A DNA stretch of 64,000 nucleotides from Ottelia alismoides (lineage: Eukaryota; Streptophyta; Magnoliopsida; Alismatales; Hydrocharitaceae). Shown here in pieces: positions 1-10,950 of the stretch (its first letter is position 1; each line of letters begins with the position of its first letter). Where the stretch lies: NCBI GenBank assembly GCA_037367405.1, contig JAZKJV010003369.1, positions 1 to 64,000 of the forward strand, read 5' to 3'. A program made the position numbers and the translations under genes. Below the pieces are notes generated by a model. The model searched no databases and was not told where the DNA came from. It saw only the letters and a list, made by a program, of their open reading frames with translations.

Positions 1-69
1 TTTTTCCTTGATTCAGTAATGATGTGTATAAATTTGTCCTCAGTTATTTATGATTTTGCTTTTGTGTAG

Positions 70-697
70 GCTGAGGAATTGCAGAACAGAATGGAGCAAG
101 ATTATGATGTTGGGTGAGTTCAACTGTGTGCACTTTTTTGTAGTTGCTTGTTTGATGAAGATTCAATAACCGGTTCCATATGTTGTTTGTCATGATAAAA
201 AAATATCCTAGTTTCTGTAGTGGGATTCAGTCGTTCAACGGTCGGCAGTATTAACCCCAGGCTGCTTTAACAGGTCCACGATCCGTGACAAGATCATTCC
301 ACATGCCGTTTCGTGGTTCACGGGGGAGGCAGTTCAGGATGAGGACTTTGAAGTTGGAGAAGAGGATGAGGAAGGCGAAGGGGATGATGAAGAGGATGAC
401 GAAGAAGAGGAAGATGACGAGGACGAGGATGAGGACGAAGAAGACGAAGGGAGGAACAAGAAGAAGGTGAGATCTTAGTGGAATGCTTGTTTATTTCTGG
501 AAATTTTATGCGTAACTTTTTCTCCCTTATAACATATTATACAACCAGCTCTAAAGTTTCATTAATAATATTTTTATATTTTCCTTGTGCTCTTGCGGAT
601 ACTCATCTTTGCCTTTGCATTTTAGAAGGGTGGTGCAAGTGCAACTGCGGGGGAAGGCCAGGCTGGGGAGCGTCCACCAGAGTGTAAGCAACAATAG
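70..697 (+). CDS. NAP1: Nucleosome assembly protein 1, last three exons
   Basis: NAP1 proteins are histone H2A/H2B chaperones that shuttle between cytoplasm and nucleus. Three exons are visible: 70-113, 274-466 and 626-697, with AG acceptors and GT donors (gtgagt after 113, gtgaga after 466) and matching phases. The first reads [15 protein letters not shown]. The second begins [20 protein letters not shown], a signature of plant NAP1, and runs into a long Asp/Glu-rich tail that is known in the family to bind basic histones. The third ends ERPPECKQQ then TAG; CKQQ is the C-terminal CaaX farnesylation box of plant NAP1. The gene enters from the left edge, so the start and core are missing. It converges on the CHUP1-like gene. 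Exons look intact, without stops or shifts. Family assignment is very sure; which paralog is not decided. Confidence 0.94.
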
Positions 698-1333
698 AGT
701 TCGGAAAGCGGCGGCTGCAATACGCGTTGAATTCGTTCTGATTTGTTTTATCCATAATGTGAAGATTGCAATGGGGAACGTATGGTGTCGGCGGTTTGAG
801 TTTTGATCGTGTAGACGGTTATTATGTTAAGTGATGTCTTTTCCCCCTTTTTTTGTTCTTGGTGTTCCTTGTTTTCGGGGGGATCTTATTAGCCCTTTCT
901 GGGGTTTGTTTTCTAGGGTAGTGCACCTGTGCAAGTGGTTTTTAGAAAATTACAAGTGCCATTTTTGTTTGGTTACTTGAAATCTCTATTGTGTTTATTG
1001 ATGTTGGTTATGCAATCAACTATTGTTTTCATGACTGTTTGATAATGTCCGTTTGCATATTGATCGGTTGAGCATCTTACAACCAATTTGAACGAACAAC
1101 AAATAACAAATATTGTGCTCTCAGGAATTTGGTCTAATTTATGTTACATGTAAACCAGTTGCTATAGAAACGCTCCGGTATCAAGTAGAAACTGAACGAA
1201 CAAATACCAAATATAGTGTGCTCAGGGAATTGGTCTAGTTTATGTTACATGTAAACCATGCTCCTCTTTGTCGAGGGTTGTTCCTATGTTTTTGCTGTTT
1301 TGCAGTAATGGCGATTGTCTCCAGCAGCTAAGA
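698..1333 (+). other. NAP1 3' UTR and intergenic spacer
   Basis: No coding region is seen. The first few hundred bases are T-rich and are probably the NAP1 3' untranslated region. The rest separates the convergent stop codons of NAP1 (697) and the CHUP1-like gene (1334) and contains the direct duplication listed separately. Confidence 0.5.
1090..1258. repeat. Direct duplication of about 66 bp, offset 104 bp
   Basis: The stretches 1090-1157 and 1194-1258 are close copies. Both begin gaacgaacaa, share tggtcta and end atgttacatgtaaacca. Small indels separate them, so it is not a recent event. Confidence 0.75.
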
Positions 1334-2732
1334 TCAAGCAGACAATGAAAATGAAGCTGACCGATGAATTGTTCCTGATTGATCGGCTTCCTTCAGCGCT
1401 CCTGCAAACCTACGGAGCTTCATTCTTTCGGGGCTTATCTCCGGCTTCATCTCCGTCACTGCTTCCATCCTCGAGTACATTCCGGAAGCCCCCAGGTCGC
1501 TCCTGCACCGTGGGTGTGGAATTCTCTCAAACGAGCTGCTTCCTGAAGACGATGTTGTCGTTGATGCTGGCAAGGTTGTCTCTTTTGTACGGCTGCGTGT
1601 GCTCTTTCTTGTCATGAATGTCTTGAGCTTGCCGAGGAACTTTGGCTTGGTGAGGTTGCTGCTGCCACTCTTAGTGCCGGACGGTGAAGCATAGGTTGGT
1701 ACTTGTGGTTTCGGCTCTGGATTTGGCTGCGCTATGTCGTCTGCGATGGGATTGGCGTATTGTAGGACGAGCTGCTTTGCCTTATCCCTGGACTTGTGGC
1801 TGAGGTTGAAGTTGAGGTCTCTTGCGGTGGTCTTGTCCGGTGGTGGCGGTTGGTCCCGTAGCTCGTGCCGGAGGCATGCATTGACCCACCGGAGGTACAC
1901 GAGCTCCTCGAGGTCGGAGCAGTGGACAGACTTGAGCCGCTCTATCTCCCTGGCCAAGGTCTCGTTGCTCTGCTTCAGTTGGTGTGTTTCCTCAACGGCA
2001 TTTCCCTGACATTTTTGTTGATTAATTTCTCTTGATAATTGTGTTTAAATCGAATGTGGCATATATGTTCTTTAGGGTAGGGAATTCTGAGAGGGTATGA
2101 ATGCAAAAAATCCCAAAATGGTGTAAAAGTACAAGAAACCGATCGTCTGCTGCAGAGTCTGCTGACTGCTGGATTGTGATCGAGCGGTTCACATGAATTC
2201 ATCTGATATGGGTCTACAAAAAAGATGATTCGTGTGAACCGCTCGATCACGGTCGAGCGGTCCACTGGCCTACTGCAGCAAACGATCCATTTCCAAAATT
2301 ACATACCTCTTGATCGCGGGTGGAATTGGTGTGCACCAACACTTTGGTAGACTCCAACTCCGCCCTCAACTCCCTCACCTCCTCCATCAGCTTCTCCTTC
2401 TCCCTCTCTTGCTCCCTCGCCACACTCCGGCAGCCTTCGAGCTCTGCTTCCAAAGCCCTCTTCTCTGCCTCGAGTGCCTCTACCTTCAGACTCATGACCC
2501 TCCCCTCAACTTGGCATATCGTCAGGTTGTTCTCGAGGTTCTTCATGGTTGCTTCTTGCTCCTTCCGTTCGCAATAGTCCAATAGCTGGAGCTCGAGTTT
2601 TCGCTCCCTCTCATGGAGCGTCGCGACCATGTCTCTGAGTTCGGCGATTTCTCGCTCCATTGGACTGGGGTCAAACTCTTCGTCGACGAGCTTGTCAAAG
2701 TGCCGTATGTTGCGTGTTTCCTTGTCGGGCAT
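1334..2732 (-). CDS. CHUP1-family coiled-coil protein, short form
   Basis: Exons are 2732-2307 and 2005-1334 with a phase-0 intron (donor gag|gtatgt on the minus strand, acceptor tgtcag|gg). The product is about 365 residues. Exon 1 starts MPDKETRN and is a long charged coiled coil rich in E, L, R and K. Exon 2 carries DLEELVYLRWVNACLRHEL, the hallmark of the CHUP1 (chloroplast unusual positioning 1) family, then ARDLNFNLSHKSRDKAKQL and a basic Ser/Thr-rich tail. CHUP1 itself organises actin for chloroplast movement, but it has a much larger C-terminal domain that is absent here. The length fits the short plant paralogs of the family, whose role is not known to me. An in-frame ATG at 2921 would add 63 residues; I chose 2732 because the extra peptide looks non-coding and hydrophobic. 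An upstream exon cannot be excluded. Confidence 0.85.
2139..2289. mobile_element. Fold-back MITE in the CHUP1-like intron
   Basis: The arms gtgatcgagcggttcacatg (about 2177-2196) and its near-complement cgtgtgaaccgctcgatcac (about 2231-2250) form a hairpin. An outer pair, gatcgtctgctgcag at 2141 and ctgcagcaaacgatc ending at 2287, extends it. This is a small inverted-repeat element lying in the single intron. No clear target duplication was found, so the superfamily is open. Confidence 0.7.
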
Positions 2733-4171
2733 CGGATGAGGGAGGGGACACAAAGCTGGCTGCATGCATGAAGGGGAGATGGTGTCATAGGTGAAATATG
2801 GGAAGCATTTCACCTGAGAAAATTTGCAGGGACTTGATTGTAAATTTGCCGGGACATAGTAGCTAATGAAAATACTTCCACGGAAACAAAGAAGGGACCT
2901 TCTAACTTTTTTAAATAACACTTATACCCCTTGCTCTTTTTAGAATAACACTCGAACCTTTTATTTTGCAAACTTCACATTAGCCCTTTCGTTATATTAC
3001 ACCAGCAGAATAATTTTGTAAAAATAGATGGTATTAGGAGCACACGTGTTACTAGAAAAATGAGGATGGGCAAGTGTAAAAATCCCTATGGTTGATAAGG
3101 GATTTTTATGAAGTGGTGAATAAATTCAGAATAAATGAGGTAATTTGCATATATATGGTACTGTAAATACTCAATATTTTCGCCTTACATGCTGCTATGT
3201 TATAAATTTGGCCTGATCAAAATTTAGCTTAAATGAAACAAACTTGGGCCGGCTCTATAATGAGCTTGACGAATGAGCCCGAGCTCAGTCTCGAGCTTAT
3301 CTTCGAGCTCGACGAATGGGCCCGAGCTCAATCACGATCCTATCGTCGATCAAGCTCAATTTAAGTAGCTTGATTTGCAAATAAGTGAAATACGAATCAA
3401 CTCGAATTCAATCTCGATCAATCTAAATCAATCAACTAGCGCATCGTCAATCAATCGAGAAGTAACTATCACAAAATCCAATTTCAAAAAAAAAACATAA
3501 AAATTTTTTTAAAAAAAAGCACAAATAATACAAACTACTCACATATCTCATACGACACAATTCTTCTCTCATCTTCTCCACGTACGCTCTCATTCGATCG
3601 TCACCCTTACCTTCATCTATCGCAAACAAACATCAAAACATTAGTATTTTTGTAAATATTTTTATCTTAATATAGTCTCAAAAACAAAAAAAAGCTAGAA
3701 AAACTGGTGATAACCGAAGCTACGACACAAGACGACGAACGACGGGGCGGCGGTGCGGCAGCGAGATCGGACTTGGGAGAAGAGGTAGCTTGCAATGGAT
3801 AGAGCATAGGCCATCAGATTGGCCCCTCTCGCCAAGAGCTCCTTCATCTCCTCCTCCTCTGATGCATATGTGGTTTTTCTCGAGATGTGATATGAATGTG
3901 GGGAATTGGATCTTGGAGGGGATGGGATAATGGAAATGGGCATTTGTTTTGCTTCTCCCTCTCCTCGATATATTTGATCGAGAATGGAGATCATGGTAAG
4001 CAATCATCCGTTGACATACCTTTGTTTATGGAGTAAATTAACGGGAAGGTGATCTTACTTTTGAGATGTTTCCAATCTACTACCATAAGATATTCTTCCA
4101 GGAATTTTTACACTTGTGCCTTTCTGAGTTTCCGCAATCATAAACTTATGACCCGGTGACAACTATTTTTT
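2733..4171. other. Upstream flank of CHUP1-like gene, no supported gene
   Basis: This stretch lies upstream of the CHUP1-like start and should hold its promoter. At 3240-3370 there is a degenerate run of gagctcga/gagcccgagc words like those in the hAT elements at 31.3 and 38.6 kb. At 3447-4003, minus-strand open stretches contain the peptides EEEEMKELLARGANLMAYAL and GKGDDRMRAYVEKMREELCR, which look protein-like. I could not join them with good splice sites or recognise a family. Confidence 0.4.
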
Positions 4172-5129
4172 GGGATTTTTACCCGTTCTCAATTACCTCC
4201 ACGACCTTTGAAACATTCTAATTCCCCCATCATCCCCGTAAATTTGTTAATTTTTACCCTACAAACCATGTGGTTAACCCCCATCTATTTAACCGTTAAA
4301 ACTAACCGGATTCTGTTATCTTCTTTTATATTATACCGTTTTATTTATCCAATTTACTATTGGTCCCACTCCCTCTCATCCACGTCAGATCTGCCCTTTA
4401 TAACCTTCTCTCTGCCCTGAGCGTCACCAGAAGCCATACATTTGCTCGAGTACGACGATGACAACCATGGCCACACTGCGGCGTCAGCCTCGCCCAGATT
4501 GAGCCCCCTCGACCTCCGGTTGAACACGTCTCTCCCCGCCCACCACCTCCCCCCGCTCGAAGCCCCAGCCTCCCCTGCTCCCTCTCTCTGCTCGAAGCTC
4601 CCCCACCCCCACCGGTGCCTCCCTGCGAAGCCCCCCCCCCCCACACTTCCTGGTCGAATCTCGCGGCGCCTCCCATGCGAAGCTACAATCGTCGGTTAAA
4701 GCCCCTCCCCTTGCTCGAAGCCTCCCCTCCCCAGGCCCCGTCGCCTCCCCTGCGAACCCCCCCACCCCCCCCACCCCGGCGATTTGAAGCCCCTCCCCAT
4801 CTCCTCCCACCGCTGGAAGCCCTCCTCCTCCAGGTCGAGCACCGCCCCTACACTTCCGCCAGTCCAGGTCGAGCCTCGTGGGAGGGGAATCTGTAAGAGG
4901 AGGGAGGATGATTGTTTTCTTCTCTTGGTTAATTCTAGTCGTCCGATCGTGGATTGGTTAGATTAACTTATTTTTAATCCAAGGAAGTTAACTCCAGATG
5001 TGTCAATTTAACAGTAGGATTTGTGGGGTAAGACGGAGCAAGTTTACGAGGGTGAGGGAGGAATTCGGATGTTTCATATATCGTGGATGTAATTGACAAA
5101 GATTATAGCGTCTACCGGGTAAAAATCCC
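4172..5129. mobile_element. MULE-type element with GC-rich core (possible Pack-MULE)
   Basis: Terminal inverted repeats of roughly 85 bp begin gggatttttacccg at the left and end cgggtaaaaatccc at the right. Inner blocks match too, for example caattac, gaaacat and gaattcc against their complements. The flanks are ctatttttt (4163-4171) and ctattttta (5130-5138), a 9-bp duplication with one mismatch, as expected of Mutator-like elements. Between the TIRs, 4430-4900 is C-rich and open in several frames but looks low-complexity. It may be a captured gene fragment. No transposase is present. Confidence 0.8.
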
Positions 5130-5259
5130 CTATTTTTAAGATGTAGGGAGTCGATTTTCATCCCTATTGGCTTGCCAAAGGAAGTGATGATGGCATGTGT
5201 GTCTCTTTACATTCTTAGCATGATGACATTCTTATCAGTTGTTTAGGACAACCTCTAGC

Positions 5260-6012
5260 TAGAGATGGGCATGGACCATGCTGGACCTGGGCCCTTGGCC
5301 CAAGCTCATTTAAATATTTCAGGTCTTGGGCTGGGCTTGGGCCCACAAATTTTGATGTTGTTCGGCCCAATCCCAAGCCCTGCCCGTTTACTTTGGGTTG
5401 GACTTGGACCAGGTCGGTCCAAGATTTGGTTCATTTCCTGGTCATGAAAACCACAACACGAGAAATATGGAAACGATGGATCATGCTATACATTCAAGAG
5501 AATGATTACGCATCCCTAAATCAAGCGTAAAAAAAGAAGTTACAAGCATAAGAATGTCTACATTAAAGTAACTATTAAACCATGCTTAATAATCTAAGAT
5601 ATCTAAAGAACAGTTAAGTTTGCAAGTATCTTGAATCTATAACAATGGCTAAACACTAGTAACATTCGAATGAAAAAACAATGGTTCAGTAGCAATATCA
5701 GTACTTCAATGATCGTATACAATATACTTTAGTAGGCAAAATGTCTTGTCTAACGCCCATGCCCATGTTCGGGCTGGGTCTTGGGCTTTACCCTCCGGCC
5801 AACTTCGGACCATTCCTCGGGCCTCCGAACGGGCCAGGCTTTTGGGCGGGTTGGATTGGGTCGCGCCAAGCCCGAGCCCGACCCAAAATATTTTTGGGAC
5901 GACATTTTAGGACCAGGCCTGACCCAATCCTCTGTTGGGATTGGGCTGGACCGGTCTTTTTGGGCTGGGCTTTGGGGTGAGCCGGGCTGGCCCAGCCCAA
6001 TGCCCATCCCTA
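5260..6012. mobile_element. Non-autonomous hAT element
   Basis: The left end is tagagatgggcatgg and the right end is the inverted ccaatgcccatcccta. It is flanked on both sides by a perfect 8-bp duplication, cctctagc (5252-5259 and 6013-6020). Both ends are crowded with subterminal gggctgg/gcccaag words, which is typical of hAT elements. The middle is AT-rich and non-coding. The open frames reading across the ends are by-products of the repeated words. Confidence 0.9.
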
Positions 6013-6024
6013 CCTCTAGCTTGT

Positions 6025-7350
6025 GGGTAATTGCAGCATTCTTATTGGTAGGCCCTGGTGGAGCTGATCGAGCGCATGCTTGCAAGTTGGCATGCCTCAT
6101 ATTTGTCCCGAGAGAGACACCTGATCCTACTAAAGTTTGTGTTGTCCTCCATTCCGATCTTCTTTCTACCTGCTAGGCCTAAGGTTGATTATCGGGTTGG
6201 GCGGCTGGGCATCGACCCGAACCCGAGTCGTTTACTTTTTCAGGGTTTTGGTCGAGCTGTGATCCGAAAAAATCAGGATGGACCAGCCTGAACCTGAACC
6301 CGGCTCGATGTTAAATGGACCGGGTTTGGGCTGGGTCGGTCTAGTAACTTTTTTCCCTTTAAAAACTTTTGTCTTTTTAAAATGCTTAATTCAACAGATT
6401 ATATGAAAATGTCTTTTCAAAAAATATTTTTTAAAAAATAGTGATAAATTTAAGAATTTTGACATCCCTTTGGTATTTTGATAAAAAAACTTTGAAATGT
6501 TTGATTTTTTCTCTTCAAAAACTTTTAACTTTTTTCATATACATTTTACTTTTTTTTGAAAACTTTGAAATGCTGGTGTATGGTAGTATCGTTGGAGGGT
6601 GGAGATAGGGTTTAAGGGGGATTATGTTGGGTCATGTGTGATTTGGGTTAAGATAATATATTATATATATTGTATTATACAGGTTTGGGATCAAGCTTTG
6701 GGCCGGGTTTCGGGTCGGGTTTTCAGATTGGGATTCGGGTCGGGCTCTACTCAGCCCGAACCTTGCCCGTTTTAGAAACATGCTCTTTTTTTGGGCCCGA
6801 GCTCGACCCAAATTTAATCGGGTTCAGATCGGGCATAATGAGTCGAGTCGGACTAGCCTAATCCAATGCTCATCCCTAGCATAGCCTCTCGCAATGGGAA
6901 CAGGAAATGTTTGGAAATGCTAGTGCAACGATTTTTCTGATACGGAACTGGAGAATCCCGTGGTGTTCTTTAGGTTGGGTGGAATACAGTTTTGATTTCA
7001 TAGAATGATGGTGATTTAGGAGTTCTTGGTCTGGATACAATGAACAAGGTCCTTCTTGTGAAGTGGGTGGTGTACATATGGGGTAATGACTCGGATCTCA
7101 TTTGTTCTTTGCTACGGATTATTTGTGGTGTTTCAGAGACCCTATCTTAGAGGAAGAGGTTTTTGAGGCCTTTGAGCTTTTGGAGGGGAATTGTTTTTGT
7201 TCTTCCTCCACTCTCGCCGTCCTTGCATATGTGCCTTGGTATTGGGTGTGCCCGCCACTCTTTCCCCCCTCGCTTATTTTTTATGGCTGTAGATCGTCAT
7301 ATGTTGGTTGTGAAAAGACTTGGATTGATGGTACATGCAGGGGCGGAACT
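6025..7350 (+). pseudogene. LINE reverse-transcriptase relic, split by an hAT
   Basis: Before 6180 the plus strand reads LASWHASYLSRERHLILLKF then VLSSIPIFFLPA. That is the region downstream of the catalytic palm in plant L1-type ORF2. After the hAT insertion the reading resumes with a weak match and then GDLGVLGLDTMNKVLLVKWV near 7015-7070, again standard LINE ORF2. Stops and shifts are frequent, so it is inactive. The left boundary is unclear; the neighbouring hAT at 5260-6012 may have landed in the same LINE. The right part is truncated at the LTR starting at 7365. Confidence 0.8.
6180..6878. mobile_element. Diverged hAT element inserted in the LINE relic
   Basis: The left terminus taaggttgattatcgggttg is a diverged inverted copy of the right terminus (complement tagggatgagcattggatta). 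The flanks gctaggcc (6172-6179) and gcatagcc (6879-6886) look like an eroded 8-bp duplication. Subterminal tcgggt/acccga words are dense at both ends. It belongs to the same general TIR type (tagggatg) as 5260-6012 but is an older copy. Confidence 0.75.
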
Positions 7351-7364
7351 AGCATATAGCTTGG

Positions 7365-8340
7365 TGTCACATGGTCAAAATCCCGCTATCGATTTCGACC
7401 GATCCTGTGCGGCGTTAGCTAACCCGTAGCTAACCAGCCTTCCCGAGTAGAACGATCGTGGACGCGCTCCAACTCTTCTCGATACCCCTGCTTGCTAACG
7501 CACAGACGCTCAGACACAAGCAGAAGCTCGACTCTATGGGTCGTTCAGGAACCCTCTCAAGAACTCCCTCAAGAACGCTCAAGAACATAACCACACGATC
7601 ACAAAAGTACGGCACAAAGCTCTTCTCTTAATAGAAGGGGAACTCTCTCTGGAGTCGGTGGAGACTCTACACTTGTGTGTTTACAAATGAACCACCACCC
7701 CTCAAGACTCGAGGAAACCCAAGGGACACTCATTATTACATATACAATAATGACACATAAAGAGACAAGAAACCCTTCGAGTTCTTCGGCAGCCCTTCGC
7801 GTTCCTCAGCAACTTTTTGTCTGCTCGTCTCTTCAACTTCCTTGTTGTCCTTTCGTCTTCCTGCACGGTTGACGCCACATTAACCGCCCAGTCATCGACA
7901 CACTCGCGCTCCAATGCTTGCTGATGCAGCTTTGTCATAATTTACCAAGTACCACCGAAACACTTGGTCTTGTGCCAAAGGGAACCCGCGACCTCCAGAC
8001 CCTCGTGCGGTAAACTCTTCCTTAGCATTCTGCATGCTAAGGAGAAGTCCTCCAGAACTTCGCTATCGTGGCCCCCAGACCACTCTCGTGCGTGTACTAC
8101 CGAGCATGCTCGACAATGCTCGTACTCAGCACATGCAACGTTCCATGCCTTTGTGGATCACCACACATCAGTATTGATATCGTGCACCTTCATGCGTACG
8201 CCTATGTGACCGTATCGCATTGCTCCTCAATGCATGCTGCTTCACTGCATACCACCCTTCTGCGCTCGCGTACGTACCCGTTGCGTACATCCCCTGTCAT
8301 GTCTTGCCCTGATGTCTGTACTCGCTGCTTGCACTGCTAC
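7365..8340 (-). mobile_element. Truncated LTR, copy 1 of a 1.2 kb family
   Basis: It begins tgtcacatggtcaaaatccc and is collinear with 19684-20665 (copy 2), including gtgcggcgtta, the agaagggg word, ctccagaccctcgtgcgg and gagcatgctcgacaatgctc. Copy 2 shows the full LTR ends tgtcac and gtgaca. Copy 1 stops abruptly at 8340, where the direct repeat at 8341 begins, so about 200 bp is missing. In the reverse orientation the LTR would start tgtcacacctcc, typical of plant LTR retroelements. No internal domain is attached. Confidence 0.75.
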
Positions 8341-9296
8341 ACATGGAAATAAAAAATGCATTAGATTACGTGTGTCCCTAGTTAGGAGGAGATTAATTAT
8401 ACATTAAACAATAGATCAATTGTAGGAGTATTTAATTGAAATATTATTATTGATTTTTAAGGTAAAATTATTTATATCCGTTGAGACATTGCATCCTTTT
8501 ATTCATAATTCATTGTAAGATTATTCAAATGAAACACAGTAAAACTAGTTTTATCTGCGGATGTGTAGACTTGTATCCGATTTATCATCATATTCGCTTA
8601 TTCATATTTTTTTACAAAAATGTTCAATTGAAACAATTTTATTGAAATCTGTGAGAAATTATTTGCGCCCACAGATGCATAGGCTCGAGTGTATGATTTA
8701 TTATCGCATCATTTCATGCACATATTTTTATTGTAAAAGTGTTCAATTGAAACATTATTAATACATAGTTGGATCAAAATAACTAACATATGATTGATGA
8801 TATAATGAATTTGATCGAGGATATAACTAACATCAGATAATGCCATCCAATAAAGTGACTTCCAATCAAAGAAGATATGGAAATCTCCTCGAAGGAACAA
8901 TGTTCGACTGATACTTTTGATTCATGTCCCTTATAATGTCGGGAGACGAGCAACCATCCTTTGTATGAAAGAATGATATGTATATATATACCAAAGTCTA
9001 TGCAGTGAGAAAACCACTACACTGATGTCTTGATGGATTCGTGGTCTGACGACTAGGTTGACCATACACTCAAAATAGTCTGCAACAATGTAACACACAA
9101 AGTAGAGTAAGGCTCTTTCATGCTAAGTGTATGTCTGACGACATAATGTGCTTGAACTACACTATCTTGTTTTTCATTAACCATTACGATTTACGAGAGC
9201 AACTCTTGTAAAGCCTCCACTCGCGCAAAGGAAATTGACATGATTATTGTTTGGTTAGTAGGTTACCTTGGGATAACCTATTTTACCTCCCTCCAT
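8341..9296 (+). repeat. Direct repeat A of about 0.95 kb
   Basis: Nearly collinear with 10951-11902. Both start at ataaaaaatgcattagatta, share gattaattatacattaaaca, and run past ggttacct into a MITE-like end. The two copies flank the plant-mobile-domain fragment, like long terminal repeats. However, I see no TG/CA ends, primer-binding site or polypurine tract, so the element type is left open. The minus-strand open frame inside is not a gene. Confidence 0.8.
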
Positions 9297-9302
9297 CTTT
9301 GG

Positions 9303-10024
9303 GCTGGTATAGACCAGTCCAATGGGATCTTTACGACGCCCGCCTACGAGCAATGGTATAAGATGATTACAAGGAGATTTGTTGGACGGCTATGTGCAAC
9401 TTCGGCAAGCAACGTAAGTGCTCGAACAAACTTCGATGTAAATTACTTCAATAAGTTTACATCAAATTAACCGATATGTATTTTTTTCCTTGGATGCAGC
9501 TCGCCAAGTGGGGCCGGATATACGATATTGGACACAAGGAATGCCGTGAGATTACGATACAAGCAAAAGCAGAAATGGAGCAATGGTTGTCATTTCAATT
9601 TACATATGCCGTCACAATACATGACGACCATGCTGATGTGGCTCGGGCAGAGGACATGCGCGCAAGAGCAAGAGGAAGAGGTCGGGGAAGAGCGCGTGAA
9701 CCGGTAGCGAAACCCGTGGACATTGAGGCAGCCACTGGGGCATATGAAGATCTTACGTCAACGGAATTGGAGAGAGACTTCATCACACCGATTGTCGAGC
9801 GACCACATGACGACTTGCCAACGCCGCAGGCACCGTTGAGGCAAGGCATGGACGCTAGAGAAACACAACCCACTTACTACATGCTCACACTACCACCGAC
9901 GCCTTCCTTTGACGAAGATGGTGCAGGACCGTCGCAAATCAACATGATAGACGAGACAAATCGTTTGTTACCCTTCCATCTTCGCGATACAACAAGAACA
10001 TATCAGCGTAGGAAAAAACATTGA
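9303..10024 (+). pseudogene. Plant mobile domain (MAIN-like) gene fragment, C-terminal part
   Basis: Two exons join in frame: about 9303-9413 (donor aac|gtaagt) and 9500-10024 (acceptor gatgcag|c). The first encodes GIFTTPAYEQWYKMITRRFV. The second begins LAKWGRIYDIGHKECREIT, continues with an Arg/Gly/Ala-rich segment (RARARGRGRGRARE) and ends in a low-complexity tail closing at TGA 10022-10024. The x-YxxWYxxITRR-x motif is typical of plant mobile domain proteins (MAIN/MAIL1 relatives). These occur as host genes and as cargo of plant transposons. The N-terminal core of the domain is missing, so this is a fragment carried between the two direct repeats. Confidence 0.65.
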
Positions 10025-10309
10025 GTTGTACATTTTGTAGTTGTTAATGTGATACAAATATGAAAATGTATCTATGTGGACAACTTTATACATGTAATTT
10101 GTGTGATTGTCTTTGTGCGTCAATATATATCCTTTGTGAATGTGTGTGCATCGATAACCCATTTATGTGATCATCGAGACGTGTATTCCTTTGGAAGAAC
10201 GTCACTCTACAGGTTAAAATGCAACTATGAAAGAACTTCAAGGAAAAATTGGGTTAAATGGAGATTGGTAAATCATGTTTAAGAAGGGTTATCGGCAAAA
10301 AATACTGGA

Positions 10310-10700
10310 TTTTTTCCCAGGAAGAACCTCATATGTCGCATGTTGAACATGCGCTATATGAGAAATTCCCTGGAATCGTTCCAGGAAGAACATCATATGA
10401 CGCATGTTGAACCTACGCTATATGAGCTACTTCCTGGAATTGTTCCAAGAAGATACTCATATGGCACATGTTCAACAAGCGTTATATGTGAAACTTACTA
10501 GAATTGTTCCAGGAAGTTTCTCATATAGTGCATGTTCAACATGCACTATGTGAGAAAATTCCTGGAACTATTTCGGAACATATCCAGGGAGATCACTGTA
10601 TATCGCATCTTTAAGATGCGCTACCTCTGTAGTTTCGAGGTAAAAAAAACCTTTCAAGTGTCGCATGTTCAACATGCGACACCACTATAGCTTCGGCGTA
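10310..10700. repeat. 64-bp tandem array of palindromes
   Basis: Four units start at 10329, 10393, 10457 and 10521, exactly 64 bp apart. Each reads tcatatg-n-gcatgttgaacatgc-n-tatatgag or a close variant, so the core of each unit is a hairpin palindrome. Two more diverged palindromes follow near 10596-10630 and 10657-10690 (tgtcgcatgttcaacatgcgaca). The linkers carry ttcctggaa-ttgttccaggaa words, themselves palindromic. Confidence 0.9.
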
Positions 10701-10950
10701 AACAAAAACTTTTTGTTGTTCCTAGGTATTTACGTAAATCTCATGTACTACTTAGGAATTTGGTTCTGATTAATGAGTATCCACTGGTACTCGCGGATAT
10801 CTCTTCCAAGAAAAATGATTCCTATATCATCCGTCAATACATTTATAGGATGAACATATGATTACATTGAGCAAGTTATTTATAAAACCAATCATCATTC
10901 TATTGTATTATTCGATAGTTTTAGTAAATGTTGAAGTTGTGGTAGGGATA

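Noticed and set aside
285..470. Lys/Arg-rich open frame as a gene
   Set aside because: It is the shifted reading of the acidic NAP1 exon 274-466.
1315..2009. Plus-strand open frames over the CHUP1-like exon
   Set aside because: They are antisense shadows; only the minus frame has the CHUP1-family motif and valid splice sites.
3447..4003. Small minus-strand gene upstream of the MULE
   Set aside because: Two protein-like blocks exist, but no splice pair joined them convincingly and no family is known; kept only as a note.
5741..6176. 131-codon and antisense frames in the hAT at 5.3-6.0 kb
   Set aside because: They arise from repeated gggctgg/ccgaacc words at the element end and run across its border.
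10329..10560. Regular 64-bp repeats as a CRISPR array
   Set aside because: The repeats are contiguous palindromic tandem units with similar linkers, not identical repeats with unique spacers, and the window is plant nuclear DNA.
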